This document shows, piece by piece, positions 1 through 8,700 of a stretch of 37,079 nt of DNA. Below the pieces are notes generated by a model. It was not told the DNA's origin, searched no databases, and was given only the letters and a program-made list of their open reading frames with translations. A program made the translations under genes and the position numbers. The stretch's first letter is position 1. Every line of letters begins with the position of its first letter. This DNA is from JBFXEO01 sp050180015 (GTDB lineage Bacteria; Bacteroidota; Bacteroidia; Bacteroidales; Tenuifilaceae). The stretch is taken from NCBI GenBank assembly GCA_050180015.1, contig JBFXEO010000003.1, positions 1 to 37,079 on the forward strand. Direction: 5' to 3'.

Positions 1-413
1 TTCGCGCTATCTTTCCTGAAAAAATATACCCCAAGACTCCCGTCTCGTTGCACGCCCGCTTTCCTGTCCTGTCTGTTTCTCGGTACCATCGCGTCAAAGA
101 ACCCGCGGGGCGAACCCCGCCGTACGCCCCCCCCCGGCCTCCGCCGGGACCCCCCGTAATCCTCTCCTCCCCCAAAGCGGCTGCAAAGATAAAACGACTT
201 TCCTTACCAAACAAACTAAAAATGACAAAAAAAGTGTTAAAATTTATCATACTCTACATACCTACTTGATATACAAAAATTTATAATCAAAATAAAATTT
301 GAAATATATTTAAAAAATGCTATTTCTTAGAAAATATGTATAAATACCCTATATTCGCATACTATAGTGTTGTATATCCATTAAATCATTAAAAGATTGA
401 AAAATTACCCAAC
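1..413. other. Gene-free leader: GC-rich pyrimidine tract, then AT-rich DNA
   Basis: No convincing gene is seen. Bases 1-180 are pyrimidine- and GC-rich on this strand, unlike the AT-rich DNA that follows. They hold a nine-C run (127-135) and two compact hairpins: GCGGGG/CCCCGC at 105-120 with loop CGAA, and CCCGGC/GCCGGG at 133-148. The string GCGGCTGCAAAGATAA (about 177-192) resembles one I recall near rRNA operon ends and contig breaks in Bacteroidales, so an rRNA operon could lie to the left; that is memory, not proof. Bases 190-413 are AT-rich and presumably hold the promoter of the glycosyltransferase. Weak -7-like boxes are TATATTCG (350-357) and TAGTGTTG (365-372), each one base off TAnnTTTG. 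Confidence 0.4.
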
Positions 414-1163
414 ATGGCTAACAAGGAGAAGCTAGCAATTATACCTACATACAATGAAAGTGAGAATATTGAAAGAATGATCAATAAGGTTATGTCGCTT
501 ACCGGGGATTTTAACTTACTAATTGTTGATGATGGTTCTCCTGATGGTACTGCTCAAATTGTAAAAAAACTTCAACAAAACTTTCCTGAAAGGATATACA
601 TACTGGAAAGATCGGGTAAGCAAGGACTTGGGACTGCATACATTGCTGGTTTCAAATGGGCTTTGGAGCATGAGTTTGAGTACGTTTTTGAAATGGATGC
701 CGACTTTTCCCATAACCCGGAAGATTTAATACATCTGTATAATGCGTGTAAAAATGGTGCCGATCTTGCAATTGGGTCAAGATATATAAAAGGTGTAAAC
801 GTGGTGAATTGGCCTATAGGACGTGTACTGATGTCGTATTTTGCATCGAAATATGTACGGCTAATAACCGGAATGAGAATAATGGATACCACTGCGGGAT
901 TCAAATGCTACAAATCAAGCGTTCTGAAGGCCATCAATTTTGACAGGATAAACCTCGTTGGCTATGGTTTCCAGATTGAAATGAAATTTACAGTATGGAA
1001 ACTTGGCTTTACAATAAAGGAGGTTCCCATTGTTTTTACTGATCGGAAATTGGGCTCATCAAAAATGAGCGGAGGAATATTTAACGAGGCCCTCTGGGGT
1101 GTTGCACAAATGAAGTTTAAAAGTTTGTTTACTCCGATTAAAAAACTTCATGAGAAGAATTAA
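414..1163 (+). CDS. Polyprenol-phosphate mannosyltransferase (GT2, DPM1-like)
   Basis: This is a 249-residue family 2 glycosyltransferase of the dolichol-phosphate-mannose synthase type. By family, it moves mannose (or another sugar) from a GDP-sugar to a polyprenyl phosphate at the cytoplasmic face of the membrane, making lipid-linked sugar donors for the envelope. The N-terminus carries the nucleotide-binding stretch IIPTYNESENIE, followed by LLIVDDGSPDGTA, the metal-binding EMDADFSHNPEDL, then GSRYIKG and a C-terminal acceptor-side region GYGFQIEMKF. There is no C-terminal membrane domain, so this is the short soluble form. The gene lies 52 bp ahead of dihydroorotase on the same strand and may be cotranscribed with it. 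The sugar specificity cannot be read from the sequence. Confidence 0.85.
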   Translation: MANKEKLAIIPTYNESENIERMINKVMSLTGDFNLLIVDDGSPDGTAQIVKKLQQNFPERIYILERSGKQGLGTAYIAGFKWALEHEFEYVFEMDADFSHNPEDLIHLYNACKNGADLAIGSRYIKGVNVVNWPIGRVLMSYFASKYVRLITGMRIMDTTAGFKCYKSSVLKAINFDRINLVGYGFQIEMKFTVWKLGFTIKEVPIVFTDRKLGSSKMSGGIFNEALWGVAQMKFKSLFTPIKKLHEKN

Positions 1164-1215
1164 ACGTTAGAATATAGATGTCAGACATCCGGCATTAGGT
1201 AAAAAACGAGAAAGT

Positions 1216-2571
1216 ATGGGAAGGATCGGAATAACCAACGCCTTAATAATCAATGAAGGTATCCAGCAAAAAGGCAGTATTATTATAAAGGATGGTATTA
1301 TTGAGCAGATTATTGCAGGAGAATCCCAGAAAGTCTCAAAATTTAATCCTGAAAAAACAATTAATGCGGAGGGATTACTCCTACTTCCCGGTGTTATTGA
1401 TGATCAGGTTCATTTCCGTGAACCCGGACTGGTACATAAAGGGGATATATACTCAGAATCAAAAGCCGGAGTTGCAGGAGGCGTAACGGCGTTCATGGAA
1501 ATGCCCAACACTAATCCGCAAACCACAACCATTGAACTACTCAGCAATAAATTTAAAATAGCATCGGAAACATCGCTGGCAAACTACTCATTTTATTTGG
1601 GTGCGACTAACGACAACATTGATCAAATAGTAAAAATTGATCCGCAGCAGGTTTGCGGAGTGAAAGTTTTTATGGGATCGTCAACCGGAGACATGCTGGT
1701 TGATAGCAGGGAATCGTTGGATAAAATTTTCAAATATTCGCCCACCTTAATAGCCACTCACTGTGAGGATGAAACAACTATTCGTTCAAACACGGAGAAA
1801 TTCCGGGAACAATTTGGAGAAAATATCAACTTTAAATACCATGCCAATATTAGAAGCGAAGAGGCATGCTACCTATCATCGAGTCTGGCTGTTGAGCTGG
1901 CAAAAGAACATGGTTCCAGGCTGCATATCCTACATCTATCTACGGCAAAAGAACTCCGGTTGCTGGAAAGCAACAAACCGTTGGCCAATAAAAAAATTAC
2001 CGGCGAAGTCTGCATTCATCACCTTTGGTTTAGCAACCGTGACTATGAAAAATTGGGCTGGCGAATTAAATGGAATCCCAGCATAAAAAATGAGAACGAC
2101 AGGTTGGCCTTAATTGATGGTTTGAAACACAATTTAATAGATGTTGTTGCCACTGACCATGCCCCACATTTGGTATCAGAAAAGGATAACAGCTACTTTA
2201 AATCTGCATCTGGTGGGCCAATGGTTCAGCATTCGTTAATCGCAATGCTGGAACTTTCAAAAAAAGGGTATTTTGCTCCCGAGCTGGTGGTAGAAAAGAT
2301 GTGTCATGCTCCGGCAATCCTTTACAAAATAAGGGAAAGAGGTTTTATAAGAGAGGGCTACCATGCCGATATTGTTCTTGTAAACCCGAATAAACCCACG
2401 CATATAACAAGAGAATCGTTGCTGTACAGGTGTGGCTGGTCGCCATTGGAAGGAGAAACGCTCAAGGCCAAGATTGTGCTCACCATGGTAAATGGCCGTA
2501 TTGTTTACGAGAATGGGGTATTTGACGAATCGGTAAAAGGGAACGCACTATGTTTCGCACCATATCAGTAA
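1216..2571 (+). CDS. pyrC: Dihydroorotase (pyrimidine biosynthesis)
   Basis: This 451-residue amidohydrolase-fold protein should interconvert N-carbamoyl-aspartate and dihydroorotate in the cytoplasm, the third step of pyrimidine synthesis. Recognisable elements are DDQVHFREPG (62-71), the candidate carboxylated Lys in CGVKVFMGSS, the metal-ligand regions ATHCEDE and HILHLSTA, and the catalytic Asp in VVATDHAPH near the C-terminal third. Length and motif order fit the longer class I/allantoinase-like dihydroorotases. An oddity is that the usual His-x-His metal pair reads Gln64-Val-His66. I believe this form is common in Bacteroidota, but an allantoinase-like or inactive paralog is a formal alternative. 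The last 22 bases overlap the next gene, which suggests translational coupling. Confidence 0.88.
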   Translation: MGRIGITNALIINEGIQQKGSIIIKDGIIEQIIAGESQKVSKFNPEKTINAEGLLLLPGVIDDQVHFREPGLVHKGDIYSESKAGVAGGVTAFMEMPNTNPQTTTIELLSNKFKIASETSLANYSFYLGATNDNIDQIVKIDPQQVCGVKVFMGSSTGDMLVDSRESLDKIFKYSPTLIATHCEDETTIRSNTEKFREQFGENINFKYHANIRSEEACYLSSSLAVELAKEHGSRLHILHLSTAKELRLLESNKPLANKKITGEVCIHHLWFSNRDYEKLGWRIKWNPSIKNENDRLALIDGLKHNLIDVVATDHAPHLVSEKDNSYFKSASGGPMVQHSLIAMLELSKKGYFAPELVVEKMCHAPAILYKIRERGFIREGYHADIVLVNPNKPTHITRESLLYRCGWSPLEGETLKAKIVLTMVNGRIVYENGVFDESVKGNALCFAPYQ

Positions 2572-3092
2572 ACCCAAAAAAGTTTACACTCTTAAAATAT
2601 GCTGTCGGGTTTGGAGTGCTGCTATTCGCGTATATTCTAATATCTTGCAAGGACTCCAGCAAAAGTGTGATCCCAAAGGAAAAACTGGAACCATCGGCTG
2701 AGCTAAAAACCATTGCCGATACCATTACTTACGAAGTTATGCTCAGGGCCATTGACACATCGGATACATGGGCTGCAGAATGCCTGCAGTACCTCAATCA
2801 AAAAGATTTTATCAATTACCTGTTCGATGGTATTTACTCAAAGCAATTCACCGCCTACGATTTCTTCACCGGGGAACCGCTATCGCCAAACGATGTTCGG
2901 AAAATTGAGCACGAGGACGACTTTTCCAGAGAACTAGTTTCCAAGGTGCAGTTTAAGGAGCATTGGTACATTGACTCTACGGGAAATTTCCATAAGGATG
3001 TGCTACGCTACACGCTCGGAATAGAAGCGTACAGCAAACAAAAATCGTTCTTGGGGCATAGGGCGCTTTTTGTCGTCAAGCCCAACTTCTAG
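2550..3092 (+). CDS. Lipoprotein with distant GldN/PorN-like pattern
   Basis: This 180-residue protein has a hydrophobic N-terminal segment (about 20-32) ending in a lipobox LISC with Cys33, so it is probably lipid-anchored. The rest is not a family I can name with certainty. By eye it follows the order of the GldN/PorN domain of the type IX secretion apparatus: a YEVMLRAIDTSD helix (compare IWEVIDLRE), then FINYLFDGIYSKQFTAYD (compare LYHVLMKNIKTGKITEVY), then FKEHWYIDSTGNFHKDVLRYTLGIEAY (compare IKGIWYFDKRQG...YRLLGIAPV, with the middle left out). It is much shorter than GldN, and no gldK/L/M neighbours are present. It starts inside pyrC (22-base overlap) and its 3' end overlaps aspartate kinase on the other strand by 17 bases. 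In relatives this slot after pyrC often holds a DUF4296 lipoprotein, which is the main alternative. Confidence 0.6.
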   Translation: MFRTISVNPKKFTLLKYAVGFGVLLFAYILISCKDSSKSVIPKEKLEPSAELKTIADTITYEVMLRAIDTSDTWAAECLQYLNQKDFINYLFDGIYSKQFTAYDFFTGEPLSPNDVRKIEHEDDFSRELVSKVQFKEHWYIDSTGNFHKDVLRYTLGIEAYSKQKSFLGHRALFVVKPNF

Positions 3093-4368
3093 CATCCATT
3101 ACAAAACGTGCAGTACTTCGGGTTCGCTGCTGGAGGTAAACAACCCTATCACCTACTTGCTCAGTTATTGCCTGCTGTGTATAATGGCGTATTGTTAGCA
3201 GCTCTAGGTTGCTGTTATAACGAACGGTAAAGTCAACCTGTAAATCCTCTATGGCCTTTGGCAACCGGTATTTCTCCCCATCAACACAAATTGAAAAGCT
3301 GATAGCTGAATTCTGAACCAGGTTAACCTTAACCCTGTGCTTGTAAAGAATTGCGAATATCTTACTTAAACTATCCTCAATAACAAACGAAAAATCGTAC
3401 GGAGTGAGCGAAATAAGTACCTGGTTCTGTTTGAGAACGAACACCGGCGGTAATCCCATTTGCCTATCGGAATGGGCAATTTGAGTTCCCTCCGCATCGG
3501 GATTCAGGAATGATTTTACCAAGAGGGGAATCTTTTTATTTTGGACAGGTTTAATTGTTTTTGGGTGAATTATCTGCGCTCCGCAGTACGCCAGCTCAAT
3601 CGCCTCCTGATACGACACAAAATCGAGTTTACAGGTATTCTTGAATAACTTTGGATCGGCATTCCGCACGCCGTCAACATCCTTCCATATAGTAAGGCTC
3701 TCGGCATCAAGTAAATTTGCCAGAATCGCCGCGGTATAGTCTGACCCCTCGCGTCCTAGCGTTGTGGTTGTTCCTGCCGGGGTTCCAGCAATAAATCCCT
3801 GCGTAACGTAAAGCTGCTCCCCCGCAAAGCCGAATTCCTCCTGACAATGGGATTCCGACGTTATAAAATCGATTATACCCTCCCGGTACGAAGTATCGGA
3901 CTTTAGGCATGTGCGAATGTCCACCCAACGATTAGCCACGTCTGATTGATTAAGGTAAATGCTCACTATTGTGGTGGCAAACAACTCTCCGTACGAAACA
4001 ATCTGATCGTAATTGTAATCATAATTCTCTGCGGGTTTGGCGGTCAACCTTGTATTCAACTCTCCAAAAAGTTGCTCCAGCTCAACGAACATCAAGCTGC
4101 TGTTACTGTCGCCAGCCAAATTATGGGCAACATCAAAGTGGTATGATTTAAGTGCATCAAACTCCGATTTTAGCGTTTCTGCATTACTCCCCAGGTATGC
4201 CGCCAAAATTCGTTCAAGCGCATTGGTTGTTTTTCCCATCGCCGATACCACCACAACAACACGCGCCGACGAATATCTTTGAACTATTTTAGCCAAATTC
4301 CTAATACCATCGGCCGATTTAACCGATGCCCCGCCAAATTTGAACACTTTAATTCCCGATGTTGCCAT
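3076..4368 (-). CDS. lysC: Aspartate kinase, monofunctional
   Basis: This 430-residue protein phosphorylates L-aspartate with ATP, the first step toward lysine, threonine, methionine and diaminopimelate. The N-terminal KFGGASV (10-16) is the ATP/aspartate loop, usually KFGGTSV. Further landmarks are VVVSAMGKTTN, SYGELFATTIVS, the highly conserved TLGREGSDYTAA, KDVDGVRNADP, and AYCGAQIIHPKTIKP. The C-terminal ~130 residues are the size of the regulatory ACT region, so feedback inhibition is expected, although the effector cannot be read. There is no homoserine dehydrogenase fusion. The gene is divergent from fbp and has a good candidate promoter 19 bases upstream of its start. Its 3' end overlaps the facing lipoprotein gene by 17 bases. 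Confidence 0.92.
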   Translation of the reverse strand: MATSGIKVFKFGGASVKSADGIRNLAKIVQRYSSARVVVVVSAMGKTTNALERILAAYLGSNAETLKSEFDALKSYHFDVAHNLAGDSNSSLMFVELEQLFGELNTRLTAKPAENYDYNYDQIVSYGELFATTIVSIYLNQSDVANRWVDIRTCLKSDTSYREGIIDFITSESHCQEEFGFAGEQLYVTQGFIAGTPAGTTTTLGREGSDYTAAILANLLDAESLTIWKDVDGVRNADPKLFKNTCKLDFVSYQEAIELAYCGAQIIHPKTIKPVQNKKIPLLVKSFLNPDAEGTQIAHSDRQMGLPPVFVLKQNQVLISLTPYDFSFVIEDSLSKIFAILYKHRVKVNLVQNSAISFSICVDGEKYRLPKAIEDLQVDFTVRYNSNLELLTIRHYTQQAITEQVGDRVVYLQQRTRSTARFVMDARSWA

Positions 4369-4386
4369 TTTCAGTAAATTTTAGCT

Positions 4387-4418
4387 CAAACTTAAATGAT
4401 TGTTTCGTGAAGAGCAAG
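4387..4418 (-). promoter_or_regulatory. Candidate lysC promoter (Bacteroidota type)
   Basis: On the minus strand, TAAGTTTG (4394-4387) exactly fits the TAnnTTTG -7 box. CTTG (4418-4415), three of four bases matching TTTG, lies 20 bases upstream. The expected transcription start is some 10-15 bases before the ATG at 4368. Confidence 0.5.
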
Positions 4419-4579
4419 CTAATTAGGGATATTATTAGTAAAGGTTCCCGGGTTAAAATGCCACGGAGAATTTGATCCAAGTAAGACGATGCCTCAGCCT
4501 TGTACTATACTACCAAACAGTAAAATTCTAAATCACAAGCGCAAACGTTTTAAGCTTAGAATTTTTATCGTTTTTTATT

Positions 4580-4608
4580 TTTGATATTGGACAAATTATA
4601 TACCTTTA
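4580..4608 (+). promoter_or_regulatory. Candidate fbp promoter
   Basis: TTTG at 4580-4583 is followed after 17 bases by TACCTTTA (4601-4608), seven of eight to TAnnTTTG. The spacing is slightly short. A start near 4613 would give a leader of about 30 bases ahead of the ATG at 4643. Confidence 0.4.
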
Positions 4609-4642
4609 ACAGCTGAACCGAGCCAGAAATTTAATTTGGTTT

Positions 4643-5659
4643 ATGCAGGCATACCACATAAAAACACTCACACAATTCATAATTGAACAGCAGGCCGACA
4701 TTCCATACGCAACGGGTGAGTTTACCCGGCTGCTATACCACGTAGGAGTTGCCTCAAAACTGGTAAATAAAAAGATTAATAAAGCCGGATTAGTTGATAT
4801 ACTCGGGGAGGCAGGCAATGTAAATATTCAGGGCGAAGACCAAAAAAAACTCGATTTACTGGCCAACTGGCAATTTACCCAGGCACTAAAAAATAGCCGC
4901 GAATGCTGCGGTATTGCATCGGAGGAAGATCAGGAGATAATTACCTGGGACGATGAACTTACACGCGATGGGAACTACATTTTTTGCATGGATCCGCTCG
5001 ATGGTTCATCCAACATCGATGTGAATGTTTCCGTTGGCACAGTTTTCAGCATCTACAAACGCATAAGTCCGCGTGGCGAAAAGGCCACCATGGAAGACTT
5101 TTTACAACCCGGGAACAGGCAAGTTGCCGCTGGTTACGTGATTTACGGTTCTTCAACCATGCTGGTTTACACCACAGGAAGAGGCGTTTTCGGTTTCACC
5201 CTCGATCCGTCGATCGGCGAATTCTGCCTTTCGCACTACAGCATAAAAACACCCGTTGATGGCACCATATACTCCGTAAACGAGGGCAACTACAGCCATT
5301 TCCCGCCTGGCGTAAAGGATTATGTCGATTTTTGTAAGCAGGACGACAAGGCAACCAGCAGGCCCTACTCAGCCAGATACATTGGCTCTCTGGTGTCCGA
5401 TTTCCACCGGAACTTACTGAAAGGGGGCATCTTTATGTATCCGCCAACAGCGGCGGCTCCAAAAGGTAAGTTAAGGCTGATATACGAGAGTAACCCCATT
5501 GCCTTTCTTGCCGAACAGGCAGGAGGCAAAGCCACCGATGGATTCAGGCGTATCCTCAACATCAAACCCGAATCAATCCACCAGAGGGTTCCGCTTTACG
5601 TTGGCTCCACCAACATGGTTAACATGCTGGAAAAACATTTAAAAAGTTACAGCGAATAA
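4643..5659 (+). CDS. fbp: Fructose-1,6-bisphosphatase, class I
   Basis: This 338-residue enzyme removes the 1-phosphate from fructose 1,6-bisphosphate in gluconeogenesis. The metal site is clear: Glu94/Glu95 in SEEDQE and MDPLDGSSNID around residues 116-126. Substrate-binding segments follow: YIGSLVSDFHRNLLKGG with the Arg/Tyr ligands, LIYESNPIAFLAEQAGG, and HQRVPLYVGS at the C-terminus. Length matches class I enzymes, and there are no insertions. The gene stands alone between a divergent lysC and a perfect terminator palindrome, so it is probably monocistronic. Together with glycerol kinase further along, it points to carbon entry from triose level and hexose synthesis. Confidence 0.95.
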   Translation: MQAYHIKTLTQFIIEQQADIPYATGEFTRLLYHVGVASKLVNKKINKAGLVDILGEAGNVNIQGEDQKKLDLLANWQFTQALKNSRECCGIASEEDQEIITWDDELTRDGNYIFCMDPLDGSSNIDVNVSVGTVFSIYKRISPRGEKATMEDFLQPGNRQVAAGYVIYGSSTMLVYTTGRGVFGFTLDPSIGEFCLSHYSIKTPVDGTIYSVNEGNYSHFPPGVKDYVDFCKQDDKATSRPYSARYIGSLVSDFHRNLLKGGIFMYPPTAAAPKGKLRLIYESNPIAFLAEQAGGKATDGFRRILNIKPESIHQRVPLYVGSTNMVNMLEKHLKSYSE

Positions 5660-5707
5660 AAATTTATCCCCCAAAATAACCTAAACTAAAACCTAACCCC
5701 GAAAACC

Positions 5708-5736
5708 GCCCCGGCAATTAATTGCCGGGGCATTTT
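5708..5736 (+). terminator. Intrinsic terminator after fbp
   Basis: A perfect 24-base palindrome (5708-5731) with arms GCCCCGGCAATT/AATTGCCGGGGC is followed by ATTTTAT. It is the strongest hairpin in the window and separates fbp from mfd. Confidence 0.85.
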
Positions 5737-5755
5737 ATGTTAAACCCATATTCAT

Positions 5756-5763
5756 TACTTTTG
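5756..5763 (+). promoter_or_regulatory. Candidate mfd promoter -7 box
   Basis: TACTTTTG matches TAnnTTTG exactly. No good TTTG is seen 19-21 bases upstream. It lies 24 bases before the mfd start codon and just after the fbp terminator, which is where a new transcription unit would be expected. Confidence 0.4.
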
Positions 5764-5786
5764 CAAATCATTTAAGAAGGTTACAA

Positions 5787-8700
5787 TTGCAAAATCTTTC
5801 GGAATTACAGGCAAGCATTACAAAAAATCCCTGCATTGAGGATTTAATCAACGCAATAGGAGCCAACCCATCAAACCTTTACCTAAAAGGATTGACGGGT
5901 TCAGCTGTTTCATTTGTACTATCAGATTTGGCGGGGATAACCAGACCTATCCTTGCCGTGGTAAACGACAAGGAGGAGGCAGCTTACCTTTACGGCGATT
6001 TAACTGGCCTATTGCCCAACGGGTTAATATATTTTTTCCCATCCTCGTTCAAACGATCGGTACAGTACGGACAAACGCTACCGGAGGCAATAATTCAACG
6101 CACCGATGTGCTTAACTTACTCCCATCGTTAGAATTAAACAGCGCACAACCGGCCATAATTGTAACGTATCCCGATGCGCTATTCGAAAAGGTAGTTTCC
6201 GTTGATCTCTTAAAACGACATAGTTTACCGGTAAAAAAAGGCGAAAAAATTTCTCCCGATTTTATTAACGATGTGCTGGTTGAATACGGATTTGAACGGG
6301 TCGATTTTGTTTACGAACCCGGACAATTCTCCATTAGGGGCAGCATTGTCGATGTATTTTCATTCGCCTCAGCAAATCCATACCGGCTAGATTTTTTTGG
6401 CGATGAAGTAGAAACCATCAGAACTTTTGATGTTGAGGATCAACTTTCCAAAGATTTACTCGAAACCATTATAGTTGTTCCGAACCTACAGCAAACAACA
6501 GGAAGTAACGGGAACAAATTCTTACTAACCGAAATTTTACCGGAAAACACCCTTGTACTACTCAAAAATCCTGAAATTACAGCGGGTAAACTGAATGAGC
6601 TATTTTCTATAGTAACTCAAATTTCAGAGGAAAACTCACAGTACGCCTCGGGAAAATATTTTTTCGACAGCCTAAAAGGGAAGCAAATAGTTGAGTTTGG
6701 GGTTAAGGCCATGCCCCGCACAAGCCAAAGCGTGGAGTTTAACACCTCGCCGCAACCCGTATTTAATAAAAATTTTGAGTTGCTGGCCGAAAATATCAAC
6801 GAAAACACCCTGAAAGGTTATACAACCTACATTTTAGCAGACAATCCAACTCAGCTGGAAAGGCTCGAAAGTATCCTTCATACAATAAACAGCGAGTTAC
6901 TTTACACCTCTATTATCGGAACCATACACGAGGGGTTTGTTGACCACAATCTGAGAATTTGTTTCTACACCGATCATCAAATCTTTGATAGGTACCATAA
7001 GTATAAACTTAAGCATGAGTTTAGCCGGCGCGATGCCATAACCATGCAGGAGCTCGTAAACCTACAACCGGGAGATTATGTGGTTCATATCGATCATGGC
7101 ATTGGGGTTTTTGGCGGCCTTGTCTCAACCGAAGTTAACGGTAAAAAGCAGGAATCTGTCCGGCTGGTTTATCAAGATAACGATACACTTCTGGTAAACA
7201 TTCATAACCTTCATAAAATATCGAAATACAGGGGTAAAGACGCCGAAACACCGAAAATTTATAAGCTTGGCTCTGGGGCCTGGCAACGGCTAAAGCAAAA
7301 CACCAAGCGAAAAATTAAGGATATTGCCAAGGACCTGATTGCCCTTTACGCTAAACGAAAAAATCAGGCTGGATTTGCCTTTTCGCCCGATAGCTACCTA
7401 CAGCAAGAATTGGAGGCATCATTTATTTACGAAGATACGCCCGATCAAGTAAAAGCAACCGTTGCCGTTAAGGAGGACATGGAGCAGGACAAGCCCATGG
7501 ATAGGCTGGTATGCGGCGACGTTGGCTTTGGGAAAACCGAAGTGGCCATACGGGCTGCATTTAAAGCAGTGGCCGATAGTAAACAGGTGGCCATACTGGT
7601 GCCCACTACAATTCTGGCACTACAGCACCACAGGACATTCGGTAACCGGTTAAAAGCATTTCCCTGTAGCATTGAGTTCATCAGCAGAATGAAAACTGCC
7701 GCGCAGCAGCGCGAAATTCTTAAAAGAGTTTCAGAAGGGAAGGTCGATATTCTTATTGGGACACACTCCCTGCTAAAGGATTCCCTAAAATTTAAAGATT
7801 TGGGGCTTCTGGTGGTTGACGAAGAGCAAAAATTTGGAGTTGCCGCCAAGGAGAAGTTAAAGCAGCTGAAACTCAACGTTGATACGCTAACCCTCACCGC
7901 CACGCCAATTCCCCGAACGCTTCAGTTCTCGCTAATGGGGGCGCGCGATCTTTCAATTATCAATACTCCACCGCCTAACCGCCATCCAATACTAACAGAA
8001 CTTCATACTTTCAACACCGAAATTATTAAAGAGGCCGTTGAATACGAAGTTTCAAGAGGTGGACAGGTTTTTTTTGTTCACAACCGGGTACAAAATATTG
8101 CAGAGGTTCAGGTTATGATCCATAAAATAAGCCCAAAGGTAAAAACGGCAATTGCCCACGGACAAATGGAGCCTGCCATGCTGGAAAAGATAATGCTTGA
8201 TTTTATCAATGGCGATTACGACGTACTGATTTCAACCGCAATAATTGAGTCGGGACTGGACATTTCAAATGCCAATACCATTATTATAAATAATGCCCAA
8301 ATGTTTGGGCTGAGTGATTTACACCAGCTACGGGGGCGTGTTGGCCGATCGAACAAAAAGGCATTCTGCTACCTGCTGGCACCGCCGCTTGATACTTTAA
8401 CCAATGATGCCCGCCGAAGGTTAAAGGCAATAGAAGAATTTTCTGAGTTGGGCAGCGGCTTCAGCATTGCAATGCAGGACTTAGATATCCGGGGAGCCGG
8501 CAACTTGCTTGGAGGAGAGCAAAGCGGGTTTATCGCCGACATCGGCTTTGAGGCCTACCACCAAATACTGGACGAAGCCATTGAAGAGCTACGCGAAAAT
8601 GAATTCAAAGACCTATCCCCCGCGCGTACAAATCAGGAACATCCCAGGGAATGGCAACCAAAAACATTGGAATGCCATGTCGAAACAGACATGGAAATTT

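Noticed and set aside
48..269. 73-codon ORF in the GC-rich left edge
   Set aside because: Pro/Arg-rich translation of a pyrimidine tract crossing the composition break; no motif, signal peptide or promoter.
7445..7903. 152-codon antisense ORF inside mfd
   Set aside because: It lies wholly over the conserved Mfd motor, is Ser/Cys/Thr-rich as expected of an antisense shadow, and has no signals of its own.
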